The notes under the pieces were generated by a model. It was given only the letters and a program-made list of their open reading frames with translations, did not search any database and had not been told where the DNA came from. A stretch of 64,000 nucleotides of DNA. It comes from Thermanaeromonas sp. C210 (GTDB lineage: Bacteria > Bacillota > DSM-521 > Neomoorellales > Neomoorellaceae). The stretch is from positions 310,001 to 374,000 of the forward strand of contig NZ_BLWF01000003.1 of the NCBI RefSeq assembly GCF_013167955.1. The letters run 5' to 3'. Positions within the stretch are counted from its first letter, which is position 1. The number at the start of each line of letters is the position of its first letter. Made by a program: the position numbers and the translations under genes. This document shows, piece after piece, positions 41,036 to 52,604 of the stretch.

Positions 41036-43213
41036 ATGAAATCTTTAGAGAATCTTTTGAGTTGTGTATCCCTGACCACGTCTCGCCTCTCCCGAGCTCG
41101 TATTTCCCTGCTGAAAGAAACGGTCAGGAAACAGCGCGATTTGGCCGAACAAATCCGCCGACTAAAACATGAGGTGGTATACCGGGGCGCCGAGGATTGC
41201 GACCTTTCCCTGGTGCGGGCCGAAGTTGTACGGTCTTGGATACGGTCCAAGAAGTACGGCCTCGAAACTTCGTGCTTCTACTATGGCCCGGTCCTGGAAA
41301 ACAGCGTGCTACGGGGGCTGCTGGAAGAGAAGAGACTGCTCCTTAAGGCCGCGGACGGGTACTTGGAACGGCTGGTCGAGATGTTTTCTAACCGCCGCTC
41401 TTCGGTGCTCTTGTCCGACGAAAATGGTATTATGCTGCGAGTACTGCACAGCGAGGACGGGTCGACTAGAAGAAGGATAAGGGAAAGACTGCGGCTGGTT
41501 CCCGGCTCGGTGTGGACCGAAGCCACAGTAGGAACTTGCTCCCACGTCCTGTGTACCCTTCACCAAGAGCCCATCCAGTTATGGGGACCCGAGCACTACA
41601 GTGACGTGGGGTGGGACCAGATTACGTGTTCCTCGGCACCCATTTTCGACGCTGCCGGGAACCTGGCGGGCACCCTCAGCATCGGCGCTGACTGCTACCT
41701 GCGCCAGAATCCCTACGCCTTGGGTATGGCGATCTCCGCGGCCTGGGCCATTCAAAACCGCCTCCAGAACCTGGAGAGGACCGAACAGCGATCCTTCCTG
41801 GAAAAGGCGGAGAGCGGCCTCCAGGCCTATTTCATAACTAACAGGCAGGGCGTCATTACCCAGGCTAACGATAAAGCCCGTGCGGTGCTGGTGGGGGTTG
41901 GTAAGGAGCTGGTAGGCCAGCCCTTCGAGGTTTTACTGGGAAAGCAGCCGGTTATCGAAGCGGTTCTCCAACGCGGGGAAGCCTTTGAAGACGTGGAGTT
42001 GAGGCTGGAAGAGTCTGACCGGGTGCTGGCAGGTTGCTCTGCTTTACCCATAAAGGACGGGGCGGGGAAAATATACGGTTGTCTGGTTACCCTCGGGGGC
42101 GCGAAGCAAAACGGCAGGCGAACCGGTATTCCGGAAACCCGGAGGGACAGTGGGACTTCCGGCATGGCCTGGGTGCTTAAAGATCGGGAGAATGGTTCCG
42201 GCTTTGAATCCCTAGTGGGCAGCTCGCCCGCCCTGCTCCAGACCATAGAGGTTAGCCGCAAGGCTGCCCTCAGCAGTGCGAATATTCTGCTCCAAGGCGA
42301 GAGCGGAGTGGGCAAGGAAGTTTTCGCCCGCTGCATCCACAACCTCAGCCGACCGTGGGGGCCTTTTGTGGCCGTTAATTGTGCCGCCCTTCCCAAGAGC
42401 CTCATAGAAAGCGAACTTTTCGGGTATGAGGGTGGAGCCTTTACCGGCGCGGATCGCAAGGGGCGGCCCGGAAAAATCGAGCTGGCCCACGGGGGCACTC
42501 TGTTCTTGGACGAAATAAGTGATATGCCCCTGGAGATCCAGCCGGTCCTGCTGCGGGTATTGGAAGAGAAGCAATTTATGCGTGTGGGCGGTAGCCGCCC
42601 CGTACGGGTTGATTTCCGGCTGATCGCGGCGACCAACAGGGACCTGTTGGAGCTCACCCGGAAGCAGGAGTTTAGATTGGATCTGTACTACAGGATTGCG
42701 GTATTTAAAATAATCATTCCCCCTCTCCGGGAACGGGGCCTGGACATCCTTGAACTGGCCAGGTATTTTATAATGGCCATCGCCCGCAGGGAGGGGCTCC
42801 CGGCACCGGCTCTGAGCAGGGAAGCAGAAGAGATTTTGCTAACCTACGACTGGCCCGGCAACGTAAGGCAACTGGAGAACGCCATGCTCTACGCGATGAC
42901 CATGTGCAGGAGGGGGATAATTTATCCGGAGGACCTGCCGGCGGAGATTCGAGAGGGGGGGAGGACGGAGGACGGCGGCTCCGTCGGCGGGAGGCCGGGG
43001 ATGGTAATTGGTGCCGGCGGTTCCGGGGAAGACCAGGCGGCGGAGAAAGCCCTGGAGGTAAGACCCCTACCCATGAAGGAACTCGAAAAGAGGGCCATTA
43101 AGCAGGCCCTGGCCCAGACGAACTACAACGTGCGCAAGGCGGCGGCCCTTTTGGGTTTGGGCCAATCTACCTTGTACCGCAAGATCCGGGACTACAATCT
43201 CTCCAAGGGATAG
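41036..43213 (+). CDS. Sigma-54-dependent transcriptional activator (GAF-PAS-AAA-Fis)
   Basis: 725 residues. N-terminal GAF-like sensor region about 100-245, as in AcoR-type activators; PAS domain about 255-355; AAA+ domain about 393-625 with Walker A GESGVGKE (421-428), the sigma-54 contact GAFTGA (467-472), Walker B GGTLFLDEIS and the arginine-finger region; Fis-type HTH at the end (NVRKAAALLGLGQSTLYRKI). A Gly-rich linker (about 635-670) precedes the HTH. Only sigma-54 activator in the window, and the two sigma-54 promoters lie about 20 and 12 kb upstream. The signal is probably a small molecule bound by the GAF or PAS domain. Confidence 0.93.
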   Translation: MKSLENLLSCVSLTTSRLSRARISLLKETVRKQRDLAEQIRRLKHEVVYRGAEDCDLSLVRAEVVRSWIRSKKYGLETSCFYYGPVLENSVLRGLLEEKRLLLKAADGYLERLVEMFSNRRSSVLLSDENGIMLRVLHSEDGSTRRRIRERLRLVPGSVWTEATVGTCSHVLCTLHQEPIQLWGPEHYSDVGWDQITCSSAPIFDAAGNLAGTLSIGADCYLRQNPYALGMAISAAWAIQNRLQNLERTEQRSFLEKAESGLQAYFITNRQGVITQANDKARAVLVGVGKELVGQPFEVLLGKQPVIEAVLQRGEAFEDVELRLEESDRVLAGCSALPIKDGAGKIYGCLVTLGGAKQNGRRTGIPETRRDSGTSGMAWVLKDRENGSGFESLVGSSPALLQTIEVSRKAALSSANILLQGESGVGKEVFARCIHNLSRPWGPFVAVNCAALPKSLIESELFGYEGGAFTGADRKGRPGKIELAHGGTLFLDEISDMPLEIQPVLLRVLEEKQFMRVGGSRPVRVDFRLIAATNRDLLELTRKQEFRLDLYYRIAVFKIIIPPLRERGLDILELARYFIMAIARREGLPAPALSREAEEILLTYDWPGNVRQLENAMLYAMTMCRRGIIYPEDLPAEIREGGRTEDGGSVGGRPGMVIGAGGSGEDQAAEKALEVRPLPMKELEKRAIKQALAQTNYNVRKAAALLGLGQSTLYRKIRDYNLSKG

Positions 43214-43227
43214 ACGTGCAGTTAACC

Positions 43228-43252
43228 GCCGGGAAGTCCTCCCCGGTAGGGT
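43228..43252 (+). terminator. Weak hairpin after the activator gene
   Basis: CCGGG and CCCGG around AAGTCCT, then TAGGGTTTCTT. Modest stem and poor T run. Nothing else is seen up to 43458. Confidence 0.35.
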
Positions 43253-43458
43253 TTCTTGGTTGTGTCGTGTAAAGTTTCAGCAGGTAGCGGCAGGGGTAAC
43301 GTATGGGCGGCTTGAAATCCAACTTTCCTGGATACTCAAAGCTCATGGTGAAAAACAGTGTCTAGAAAGCCGGAAGTAGGATCCTAGTAAGTGCGATACG
43401 GGAGGAATTTCCAGTAAATCATCAGCACTTTGGCCAGGTAAATCCAACAATATTCAGC

Positions 43459-43800
43459 TCAATCCAGGACATCCCTGTCCTTAAACCAGCGCAGGCTGGC
43501 CAAAGACAGTGCCGAGAAAATCAGCAATCCCGCCGCGAAGGGGAAATATGTCTTTTCAAAGAAATCTCCTCCCAAGGCCGCCATGATGGGGTATGTCCAG
43601 GGGTAGAAAACCCAGTATCTGGTATTGGCCACCAACAGCGAGGGGAGGGTAAACCCGATACCGGTACCCAGGGGTATACCCATCTGGGAAATGTTTATGC
43701 TCAAAAGAAAAGTGATTATCATTAGGGGCAGCGAGGCTATATACGCCATAAGGGGCCTTCCCAGTATGAGGTCATAGGGTATGCTGCCGGGAGCGTCTAT
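43459..43800 (-). pseudogene. ABC-2 type permease, C-terminal remnant
   Basis: On the minus strand the frame opens without a start beside the kinase remnant and reads IPYDLILGRPLMAYIASLPL, then TFLLSINISQMG, ANTRYWVFYPWTYPIMAALG, ending SLASLRWFKDRDVLD. Three hydrophobic segments, typical of the end of lantibiotic/bacitracin-type ABC permeases. The first half of the gene and any ATPase are gone. Confidence 0.7.
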
Positions 43801-43801
43801 A

Positions 43802-44986
43802 TTACTTTTCCCGCCACCAGCAGGCTTTGCCGGGCTCGCTTTCGGCCAGGATCCGGCCCTTATGGGCTTCTACTATTCTCTTTGCAATGGCCATGCCCAG
43901 CCCGCTGCCCCGGGGATTTTCTCCGGTGCCGGTGCCCCTATAGTATCTCTCGAATAGATTTTCCAGCTCTTCGGGCGGGATGCCCCGGCCGTTGTCCTTT
44001 ATTTCCAGCACCACGACACCGGCCTCCTTTTATAGCGATACCCGTATAATCGTTTCGGGAGGGTTATGCACCAGGCCATTGTAGATGATATTTCCCACCG
44101 CCCTGGAACAGGAGCTTGTCTACACAAAGCTCGATATATTTTTGCTCGCACTGAAAGTCAACCTTTCGCCCCTCAAACTCCGGATGGTTTAAAATATCTA
44201 TGATTATTTCGGCCACTTCATCCACCAGGTTTACCCTTTCCAGCTTGAGGGGGACCATGTCGTTTTTTAGCCTGTAGGTGAGCCTCAGGTCTTCAGCAGC
44301 TGTTCTATATAGTCGGCTTTTTCCTTTGTCACCTTCAAGTACCGGGTCTTTTCTTCGGAAGTTTTACGGTAGGAATCCTCCAGCAGGATTTCCGCGTATC
44401 CCTTTATGGAGGTGAGGGGGGTCTTCAAGTCGTGGGATATGTTTTCGATCCACTCTTCCCGTAGGCGGTCCAGTTTTCTTTTTTGAAGTTCGCCTTCCTG
44501 CAGCTCCCGGGAAAGGGCGTTCAGCTGGCCGTACACTTCTTTGTACAGGCCCTTTTCCGGGTAAAGTTTTCCGTATTCCCCCTCAGAGAGGGTTTTGATG
44601 CCGTCCATGATTTTAAAAAGGGGAGCGGCCAGCTTCCTGCCGAAAAGGTAACTGATGAGGATGGTGACGAGAGCCGTGCTCAAAAACGCCGAAATCATCA
44701 CCCATTTCCAGGAGCTAAACAGCCTGGAGACATTTAGATAGAACACGAACCTCGACACGTATTTGTAGGGAAAACCTATGACGTAACTCCACTCCCGCCC
44801 GCCGACATTTGAAACACTTATAAAAATATTGTAATCTCCTATAACTCCTGAGTATTTGTACGCGTGGACTATATCCACGGGAGTATAGTGGGAAGGGGCT
44901 TGCGGAGGTTTGAAGCGGCTGTTTTCTAGAGGTAGCTGGTCTCCCTGGGATACCCACCCTTTGCAATACCTGTTTGACCCTCTCAA
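43802..44986 (-). pseudogene. Sensor histidine kinase, frameshifted
   Basis: Minus strand. Intact first part: sensor region, membrane segment WKWVMISAFLSTALVTILIS, HAMP-like linker and the phosphorylation box ENISHDLKTPLTSIKGYAEI. A frameshift near 44288 moves the reading to EDLRLTYRLKND and VPLKLERVNLVDEV. A second near 44105 moves it to AVGNIIYNGLVHNPPE (N box), which meets an in-frame stop near 44033. The last piece has EIKDNGRGIPPEELENLFER and RGSGLGMAIAKRI (G boxes). At least three lesions: not functional. Its response regulator is absent. Confidence 0.85.
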
Positions 44987-45037
44987 AGTACTGTGAACGA
45001 AACTCTGGCCTATCTACAACCTGATAATTCTTTTTTC

Positions 45038-45066
45038 TTGACAACCTCCTGGGAAAACGGTATAGT
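45038..45066 (+). promoter_or_regulatory. Sigma-A promoter of the SAM-riboswitch operon
   Basis: TTGACA (45038-45043), 17 bases, TATAGT (45061-45066). One of the best promoters in the window; transcription would start about 30 bases before the riboswitch P1 helix. Confidence 0.85.
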
Positions 45067-45104
45067 ATATCACAGGCTTGCAACAAAAGAATAAAGGCGC
45101 TGCA

Positions 45105-45219
45105 ACTCTTATCGAGAGTGGTGGAGGGACTGGCCCGATGAAACCCGGCAACCTGCTCCTGAAGGTCAGGGGTAAAGGTGCCAATTCCTGCAGGGCGTTT
45201 TGCTCTGAGAGATAAGAGG
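45105..45219 (+). promoter_or_regulatory. SAM-I (S-box) riboswitch
   Basis: Contains the conserved S-box core: CTTATCGAGAGTGGTGGAGG, then GACTGGCCCGATGAAACCCG, GGCAACC, GGTGCCAATTCCTGC and the closing GAGAGATAAG. P1 forms between CTCTTATC (45106-45113) and GATAAGAG (45211-45218). When SAM binds, P1 holds and the terminator downstream forms; without SAM, GATAAG can pair with CTTATC (45238-45243) in the terminator. Controls metY and metX. Confidence 0.96.
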
Positions 45220-45228
45220 GGTAATAAA

Positions 45229-45257
45229 AAGCCTCTTCTTATCGGAGAGGCTTTTTT
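45229..45257 (+). terminator. SAM-riboswitch expression-platform terminator
   Basis: AAGCCTCT (45229-45236) pairs with AGAGGCTT (45246-45253), followed by a T run. The loop includes CTTATC, which competes for pairing with the riboswitch P1 strand. Confidence 0.9.
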
Positions 45258-45298
45258 CATACCTAAATTAAATCCCAGTAAGGAGAGGGGAAAAATAA

Positions 45299-46585
<1,287 letters not shown>

Positions 46586-46616
46586 CTCTACCTCAACCGA
46601 AAAAGGTGAAGGAAAA

Positions 46617-47759
46617 GTGCCGGATGTTGGGCTGGTGAAGACACAATATTACACCTTTGCCGCCCCCCCTCAGGAACTGGTCCTGGAGTGCGGAAAGAAG
46701 CTGGGGCCCATCACTGTGGCTTATGAAACCTACGGTCGGCTTAACTCCGCGGGGGATAACGCCATCTTGGTCCTCCACGCCCTTACCGGAAGCGCCCATG
46801 TAGCAGGCTGGCACCGGATAGGTGAGAGGAAACCCGGGTGGTGGGATCCCATGGTGGGCCCTGGCCGCCCCCTGGATACGGATCGCTTCTTCGTTGTTTG
46901 TTCTAACGTATTGGGGGGCTGCTACGGAACCACCGGGCCAGCTTCCCTTAATCCGGCTACGGGGAAACCCTACGGTTTGGATTTTCCCCTGGTCACCATC
47001 CGGGATATGGTCAGGGTCCAGAAGGCCTTGCTGGACCATTTGGGGGTAAAGCACCTGGTCACCGCCGTAGGCGGCTCCATGGGGGGAATGCAGGCCCTGG
47101 AATGGGGAGTCCTTTATCCCGACTTTATGTCTTCGGTCATCGTGATTGCGGCACCGGGTCGTACTTCGGCCATGAACATAGCCTTTAACGCTGTGCAACG
47201 GGAGGCCATTTATAACGACCCGGCCTGGCGGGGGGGCGACTACTACGGCACTCCCGGACCGGAGAGGGGCCTGGCCCTGGCCCGCATGATCGGGACCATT
47301 ACTTATAAAAGCGACGAGTCCTGGTCTTTTAAGTTTGCCCGGGCCATGAACGGCAGGCCAGGCGACCTCTTTTGCCTCGACGGCAGGTTTGAGGTAGAGA
47401 ACTATCTCCACTACCAGGGCCGCAAGCTGGTAGAACGATTCGACGCTAACTGTTATCTTTACTTAACCAAGGCCATGGATCTCCACGACGTGGGCAGGGG
47501 CTTTAACTCCTATGAGGAAGCCCTGGCGCGCATCAAATGCCCGTGTTTGGCCATCGGCATCTCCAGTGATATCCTCTTTCCGACCTATCAGGTAAAGGAG
47601 ATTGCCGAGATCATTAATCAAGGGGGCGGACGGGCTTTTTACTGGGAATTGAATTCGCCGTATGGCCATGATGCCTTTCTTATCGAGTTTGCCAAGCTGG
47701 GGGCCATGCTTAGAGAGTTTTTGGCCCAAATCGATAAGCGTCCCCAGGAGAAGGTTTAA
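46617..47759 (+). CDS. metX: Homoserine O-acetyltransferase
   Basis: 380 residues from GTG 46617; an upstream open frame overlaps metY and has no family character. Alpha/beta hydrolase fold: LVLHALTGSAHVAGWHR, SNVLGGCYGTTGP, nucleophile Ser in GGSMGGMQALEW, and catalytic His in YGHDAFLIE near the end. Uses acetyl-CoA, or succinyl-CoA in some relatives, which cannot be told from these motifs. Completes the metY-metX transsulfhydrylation pair. Confidence 0.93.
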   Translation: MPDVGLVKTQYYTFAAPPQELVLECGKKLGPITVAYETYGRLNSAGDNAILVLHALTGSAHVAGWHRIGERKPGWWDPMVGPGRPLDTDRFFVVCSNVLGGCYGTTGPASLNPATGKPYGLDFPLVTIRDMVRVQKALLDHLGVKHLVTAVGGSMGGMQALEWGVLYPDFMSSVIVIAAPGRTSAMNIAFNAVQREAIYNDPAWRGGDYYGTPGPERGLALARMIGTITYKSDESWSFKFARAMNGRPGDLFCLDGRFEVENYLHYQGRKLVERFDANCYLYLTKAMDLHDVGRGFNSYEEALARIKCPCLAIGISSDILFPTYQVKEIAEIINQGGGRAFYWELNSPYGHDAFLIEFAKLGAMLREFLAQIDKRPQEKV

Positions 47760-47944
47760 GGGGAGATTGGGGACGCAGGCGGGCCGAGGCTGTGGACGGG
47801 GCCGCGGCCGGCAATGGAAGACGGGACGTCCGATTTGCCGGGAATTCTGCCTTGAGCTTTTAAGCCTGGCGCTAGTTGGCCCGGGAGGGTTTCCGGGGCG
47901 GCTATAATTCAAGCAGGCCTGGAGGCGAGACTGGGATGCGCCAG

Positions 47945-47986
47945 GGCGCTAGGGTATTGCCCCTTTAGCGCCGATAGTGCTACAAT
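47945..47986 (+). promoter_or_regulatory. Promoter with overlapping dyad before hom
   Basis: TTGCCC (47957-47962), 18 bases, TACAAT (47981-47986), 34 bases before hom. GGCGCTAGGG (47945-47954) and CCCTTTAGCGCC (about 47961-47972) form a dyad across the -35, so a repressor could act here. A TATAAT at 47904 lacks a -35 at correct distance. The rest of 47760-47940 is GC-rich and unassigned. Confidence 0.55.
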
Positions 47987-48019
47987 AAAGCAGATGCAAG
48001 TCTGCGGGGAGGAGCCTGA

Positions 48020-49318
48020 GTGAGGAGAACGGTAAATATCGGCCTACTGGGTTTAGGTACCGTGGGCGGAGGAGTGGTTAAGCTTCTGGAACAGAACGGC
48101 CGGGCCATAGCGCAGAAGCTGGGCCGGCCTTTAGAAATAAGAAGGATCCTGGTCAGGGACTTAAACCGTTCCCGGGCGGTGAAGGTCCCGCCCGAACTGC
48201 TAACCGCCCGGGCGGAGACAATTCTAGAGGATCCCGACATCCACATCATAGTGGAAGTGATGGGCGGTCTGGAACCTGCCAGGGAGTATATCCTTAAGGC
48301 CCTCCGGCAGGGGAAGAGCGTGGTAACCGCCAATAAGGATCTCCTGGCCCTTTACGGCAAGGAACTCTTTGCGGCTGCCGATGCGGGAGGAGCCGATCTT
48401 TTCTTTGAAGCCAGTGTCGGCGGCGGCATTCCTATTGTGCACTCTTTGAAGGAATGCCTGGCAGGGAACAGAATTAGCCGGGTTATGGGTATTGTTAACG
48501 GTACTACTAACTACATCCTCACCAAGATGAGCCGGGAGGAACGGGAATTTGCCGAAGTTTTGGCCGAAGCCCAGCGTTTGGGTTATGCCGAAGCGGACCC
48601 CCGGTCCGATATCGAGGGTGACGATGCGGCCCGCAAGATGGCCATCCTGGCCTCCATCGCGTTCGGCACGCGTGTTACCTACCCGGAAGTTTATCATGAA
48701 GGGATAGCCAACCTCCATCCCCAGGATATCAAGTATGCTGCCGATCTAGGATATGCCATCAAACTTCTAGGTATTGCCTGGGATGACGGGGAAGCGGTGG
48801 AAGTCAGGGTACACCCGGCTCTGGTGCCTTTAACCCATCCCCTGGCCTCGGTCGGCGGAGCTTTTAATGCCATTTTTGTGGAAGGTGACGCAGTAGGGGA
48901 AGCCATGTTTTACGGCCAAGGAGCGGGTGAGATGCCCACGGCCAGCGCCGTGGTAGGGGACATTATGGAAGCCGCCCGTAACCTTATCCACGGCACCAGG
49001 GGCCGCATCTCCTGCACTTGTTTTACCCAGAAGCCCATCAAGCCTATAGAAGACATCGTAACCCGCTATTACCTCAGGATGATAGTAAAAGACCGGCCTG
49101 GGGTCCTGGCGGCCATCGCGGGCGTCTTTGGCGAGCGACAGGTTAGCCTGGCCTCCGTCATTCAAGTAGGAATGGTGGGGGAACAAGCGGAGTTGGTCTT
49201 TATCACCCACCTGGTCCGGGAACGAAATCTAAGGGAGGCGCTGGAGATTCTGGAAGGCCTTCCGGTAGTGAATCAAATTGCCTGCGTTATTCGTGTAGAA
49301 GGGGGAACGGCCCATTGA
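48020..49318 (+). CDS. hom: Homoserine dehydrogenase with ACT domain
   Basis: 432 residues, GTG start with GGGGAGGAG. Reduces aspartate semialdehyde to homoserine. [19 protein letters not shown] at the N-terminus, [13 protein letters not shown] near 103, the [14 protein letters not shown] substrate-site segment near 157, [20 protein letters not shown] near 193, and a C-terminal ACT domain from about 350 ([21 protein letters not shown]), the likely threonine sensor. First gene of hom-thrC-thrB-lysC. Confidence 0.96.
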   Translation: MRRTVNIGLLGLGTVGGGVVKLLEQNGRAIAQKLGRPLEIRRILVRDLNRSRAVKVPPELLTARAETILEDPDIHIIVEVMGGLEPAREYILKALRQGKSVVTANKDLLALYGKELFAAADAGGADLFFEASVGGGIPIVHSLKECLAGNRISRVMGIVNGTTNYILTKMSREEREFAEVLAEAQRLGYAEADPRSDIEGDDAARKMAILASIAFGTRVTYPEVYHEGIANLHPQDIKYAADLGYAIKLLGIAWDDGEAVEVRVHPALVPLTHPLASVGGAFNAIFVEGDAVGEAMFYGQGAGEMPTASAVVGDIMEAARNLIHGTRGRISCTCFTQKPIKPIEDIVTRYYLRMIVKDRPGVLAAIAGVFGERQVSLASVIQVGMVGEQAELVFITHLVRERNLREALEILEGLPVVNQIACVIRVEGGTAH

Positions 49319-50361
49319 GGTGGCCCGGTGTCATCGCCGCATATAAAGAATTCCTGCCCGTGAATGAGAAGACTCCTTTTATTACCCTTTTGGAAGGAAA
49401 CACCCCCCTCATTCCGGCCCCCAATCTTTCCCGGGACCTGGGCATAAAGCTGTACTTTAAATACGAAGGACTTAATCCAACGGGATCGTTTAAAGACCGG
49501 GGCATGGTAATGGCGGTGGCCAAGGCCGTGGAGAGCGGTTCGCGGGCCATCATGTGTGCTTCCACCGGCAATACTTCTGCCTCCGCCGCCGCCTACGCTG
49601 CCCGGTGCGGGCTGAAATGCAGCGTGCTGATACCCGAGGGGAACATCGCCTTAGGAAAGCTGGCCCAGGCTCTGTTTTACGGTGCCCAGGTTATAGCCGT
49701 TCAAGGGAATTTTGACGCTGCCCTGAACCTTGTACGTAAAATCACAGCCGAACATCCTATCACCCTGGTGAATTCCCTGAATCCCTACCGCCTCGAAGGC
49801 CAAAAAACTGCAGCTTTTGAAGTTTGCGATGCCTTAGGGGAAGCCCCCGACTACCTGGCCATCCCCGTAGGCAATGCTGGCAATATAACCGCCTACTGGC
49901 GGGGATTTAAGGAATACCGGGCCGCCGGGAAAACGGAGAGGCTGCCGCGGATGATCGGTTTTCAGGCCGAGGGAGCTGCTCCCATCGTAAGGGGGGAGGT
50001 AGTACCCAATCCCGAGACGGTGGCCACCGCCATCCGTATTGGAAACCCTGCCAGCTGGAAGCCCGCAGTAGAGGCGGCCAGGGAATCGGGCGGGTTTATT
50101 GATTGCGTGAGCGATGAGGAGATCCTGTCGGCCCAGCGCCTTTTGGCAACGGTGGAGGGGATTTTTGCGGAGCCGGCTTCGGCCGCCTCCCTGGCAGGGG
50201 TGCTTAAATACAGGCAGAAAGGCCTCTTCAGGCCCGGGGACCGCGTAGTTTGCGTCCTTACCGGCCATGGGCTTAAGGACCCCAATATCGCCATCCAGCA
50301 GGTGGCAGAGCCCCTTTCGCTACCGGCCGACGAGCAGGCTGTACTGGATGTTGTTTTGTAG
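49315..50361 (+). CDS. thrC: Threonine synthase
   Basis: 348 residues, TTG start inside the hom stop codon (TTGA). PLP enzyme converting phosphohomoserine to threonine. [12 protein letters not shown] near residue 25, the PLP lysine in [13 protein letters not shown] near 57, and [18 protein letters not shown]. Short form typical of Firmicutes. Confidence 0.95.
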   Translation: MRWPGVIAAYKEFLPVNEKTPFITLLEGNTPLIPAPNLSRDLGIKLYFKYEGLNPTGSFKDRGMVMAVAKAVESGSRAIMCASTGNTSASAAAYAARCGLKCSVLIPEGNIALGKLAQALFYGAQVIAVQGNFDAALNLVRKITAEHPITLVNSLNPYRLEGQKTAAFEVCDALGEAPDYLAIPVGNAGNITAYWRGFKEYRAAGKTERLPRMIGFQAEGAAPIVRGEVVPNPETVATAIRIGNPASWKPAVEAARESGGFIDCVSDEEILSAQRLLATVEGIFAEPASAASLAGVLKYRQKGLFRPGDRVVCVLTGHGLKDPNIAIQQVAEPLSLPADEQAVLDVVL

Positions 50362-50379
50362 GAAGGCGGGAAAAAGGTT

Positions 50380-51270
50380 ATGCCCCGAGTGCGGGTGCCG
50401 GCTACGACGGCCAACCTGGGCCCTGGTTTTGATGCCTTAGGGCTGGCCCTAAATCTATATGATTATATTTCGGTAGAAGAAGCGCCTGGATTGGAGATAA
50501 CAGTCCGGGGAGAGGGTGAGGGAAGCATCCCGCGGGGACCGGAAAATATCGCCTACCGGGCAGTACGGGCGGTTTATGCGCGGGTAGGACGGGAGGCTCC
50601 GGGTTTCCGCATTACATTTGACAACAGCATCCCGGTGGCCCGCGGGCTGGGTTCCAGCGCCGCGGCGGTAGTGGGCGGCCTGGTAGGAGCCAATGCCCTG
50701 TTGGGTTGTCCCCTTGGGGAGGAAGAACTCGTCTCCCTGGCCGCCGAGCTGGAAGGCCATCCCGACAATGTTGTGCCCGCCCTGGTCGGGGGTTTGGTGG
50801 TAGCGGCCCTAAACGGGAGACAAGTGTACTATCAGAGGCTAGAGCCGCCCGAGGGTCTTTGTTTGCAGGTGGCCGTACCGCACTTCAGCCTCTCCACCAG
50901 GGTTTCCCGCGGTGTACTGCCATCAATGGTTTCCGTCGAGGATGCAGTCTTCAATCTCAGCCGCACAGCCCTTCTAATTGCAGCCGCCCAGGTGGGGAAC
51001 CTGGAATTGATGGGCAAGGCCATGGAAGACCGCCTGCACCAGCCCTATCGGCTCCCTCTGGTACCGGGAATGGCACGTGTTTTTGCCGCGGCCATGGAAG
51101 CAGGCGCCTTGGCGGTAACCCTGAGCGGTTCCGGGCCTACGGTCATCGCCTACTGTCGCGGTAGCTGTCCCCGGGTGGGGGAGGCCATGAAAAAGGCCTT
51201 TCAAAAACACGGGGTGGATTGCCAGATTAAAGAACTGCAACCTTGCCGCGAAGGAGCTACCCTGTGTTAA
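50380..51270 (+). CDS. thrB: Homoserine kinase
   Basis: 296 residues. GHMP kinase making phosphohomoserine for ThrC. RVPATTANLGPGFDALGLAL at the N-terminus, ATP loop IPVARGLGSSAAAVVGGLVG near 90, and the C-terminal AVTLSGSGPTVIAY. GGAAGGCGGGAAAAAGG precedes the ATG. Lies 18 bases after thrC. Confidence 0.95.
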   Translation: MPRVRVPATTANLGPGFDALGLALNLYDYISVEEAPGLEITVRGEGEGSIPRGPENIAYRAVRAVYARVGREAPGFRITFDNSIPVARGLGSSAAAVVGGLVGANALLGCPLGEEELVSLAAELEGHPDNVVPALVGGLVVAALNGRQVYYQRLEPPEGLCLQVAVPHFSLSTRVSRGVLPSMVSVEDAVFNLSRTALLIAAAQVGNLELMGKAMEDRLHQPYRLPLVPGMARVFAAAMEAGALAVTLSGSGPTVIAYCRGSCPRVGEAMKKAFQKHGVDCQIKELQPCREGATLC

Positions 51271-51322
51271 AGAAAAGTCTAAAAAGATATAGGAAGAAGT
51301 TAGAGTGGGAGAGGATTAATCC

Positions 51323-52534
51323 ATGGCACTTATCGTGCAAAAATACGGCGGTACGTCGGTGGATGGGCCAGAAAGAGTAAAGAACGTGGCCAGGAGGGTA
51401 GTGGAAACCAAACGGGCCGGCAACCAGGTAGTCGTAGTGGTCTCTGCCCCGGGAGACACCACCGATAAGCTCATTGCCATGGCCAAGGAAATTACCTCCA
51501 ATCCGCCGGCCCGCGAGCTGGATATGCTTATGGCCACGGGAGAACAAATGTCCATTGCCCTCTTGGCCATGGCCATCCAGGAGCTGGGTGAACCTGTAAT
51601 CTCTCTCACCGGAGCGCAGGTCGGCATTCTTACCGACGGCGTCCATACCAAAGCGCGGATCCTGGAGGTGAGCTGTGATCGCCTGAGGAGGGAACTCGAC
51701 GCGGGCAGGATCGTAATCGTGGCGGGTTTTCAGGGCGTCACCTGTGACAACGAGATCACCACCCTGGGCCGGGGAGGTTCCGACACTACAGCAGTGGCCG
51801 TAGCGGCAGCCTTGAAGGCCGAAGTATGTCAGATCTACACCGACGTAGACGGGGTTTATACCGCTGACCCGCGAATTGTTCCCGGCGCCCGCAAGCTGGC
51901 GACCATATCCTACGATGAAATGTTAGAGCTGGCCAGTTTGGGAGCCCAGGTCTTGCAGCCGCGTTCGGTAGAATTTGCCAAATTACACGGGGTGGTGCTG
52001 GAAGTCCGGTCCAGCTTTAATTACCATGAAGGTACCCTGGTAAAAGAGGTGAACGATATGGAGAGGCAAATGGTGGTGACCGGGGTCGCCGGTGACCGGA
52101 ATGTGGCCAGGATAGCAATCTACGACGTACCCGACCGTCCCGGGATTGCTAAAGTTCTTTTTGAAGCCCTGGCCCGGGAGAGCATTAACGTAGATATGAT
52201 CGTCCAGAGCGCCATGCGGGACGGCGTTAACGACATCGCCTTTACCGTAGCAAGGGATGATTTGGCCAAGGCCCTGGAAGTCACCCAAAAGGCAAAGGAA
52301 GAGATCGGGGCCACCTCCGTGGCCTATGATGATAAGGTGGCCAAGGTATCCATTGTAGGCGCCGGCATGATTACCAACCCGGGTGTGGCCGCGGGCATGT
52401 TCGCCTGCCTGGCGGAAGAAGGCATCAATATCCATATGATCAGTACTTCCGAGATTAAAGTATCCTGTATTATCGACGAAGAACATCTCGCCAGGGCCAT
52501 GCGAGCTTTGCATAAATGGTTCGGACTGGACTAA
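51323..52534 (+). CDS. lysC: Aspartokinase
   Basis: 403 residues. Phosphorylates aspartate, the entry to the Lys/Thr/Met family. [51 protein letters not shown], then two ACT domains from about residue 265 ([20 protein letters not shown] and [18 protein letters not shown]) for feedback by Lys and Thr. Last gene of the threonine operon, ends at a terminator. Confidence 0.95.
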   Translation: MALIVQKYGGTSVDGPERVKNVARRVVETKRAGNQVVVVVSAPGDTTDKLIAMAKEITSNPPARELDMLMATGEQMSIALLAMAIQELGEPVISLTGAQVGILTDGVHTKARILEVSCDRLRRELDAGRIVIVAGFQGVTCDNEITTLGRGGSDTTAVAVAAALKAEVCQIYTDVDGVYTADPRIVPGARKLATISYDEMLELASLGAQVLQPRSVEFAKLHGVVLEVRSSFNYHEGTLVKEVNDMERQMVVTGVAGDRNVARIAIYDVPDRPGIAKVLFEALARESINVDMIVQSAMRDGVNDIAFTVARDDLAKALEVTQKAKEEIGATSVAYDDKVAKVSIVGAGMITNPGVAAGMFACLAEEGINIHMISTSEIKVSCIIDEEHLARAMRALHKWFGLD

Positions 52535-52573
52535 ACCCGAAGGTAATTGCCGGTGAACCTAAATATTAACAAG

Positions 52574-52604
52574 CCCGGGGTCCATTCAGTTACCCCGGGT
52601 TTGG
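52574..52604. terminator. Bidirectional terminator between lysC and convergent gene
   Basis: CCCGGGGT (52574-52581) and ACCCCGGG (52592-52599), followed by TTTGGACTTTTT on the plus strand. The stop of the minus-strand gene lies within this hairpin. Confidence 0.75.
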
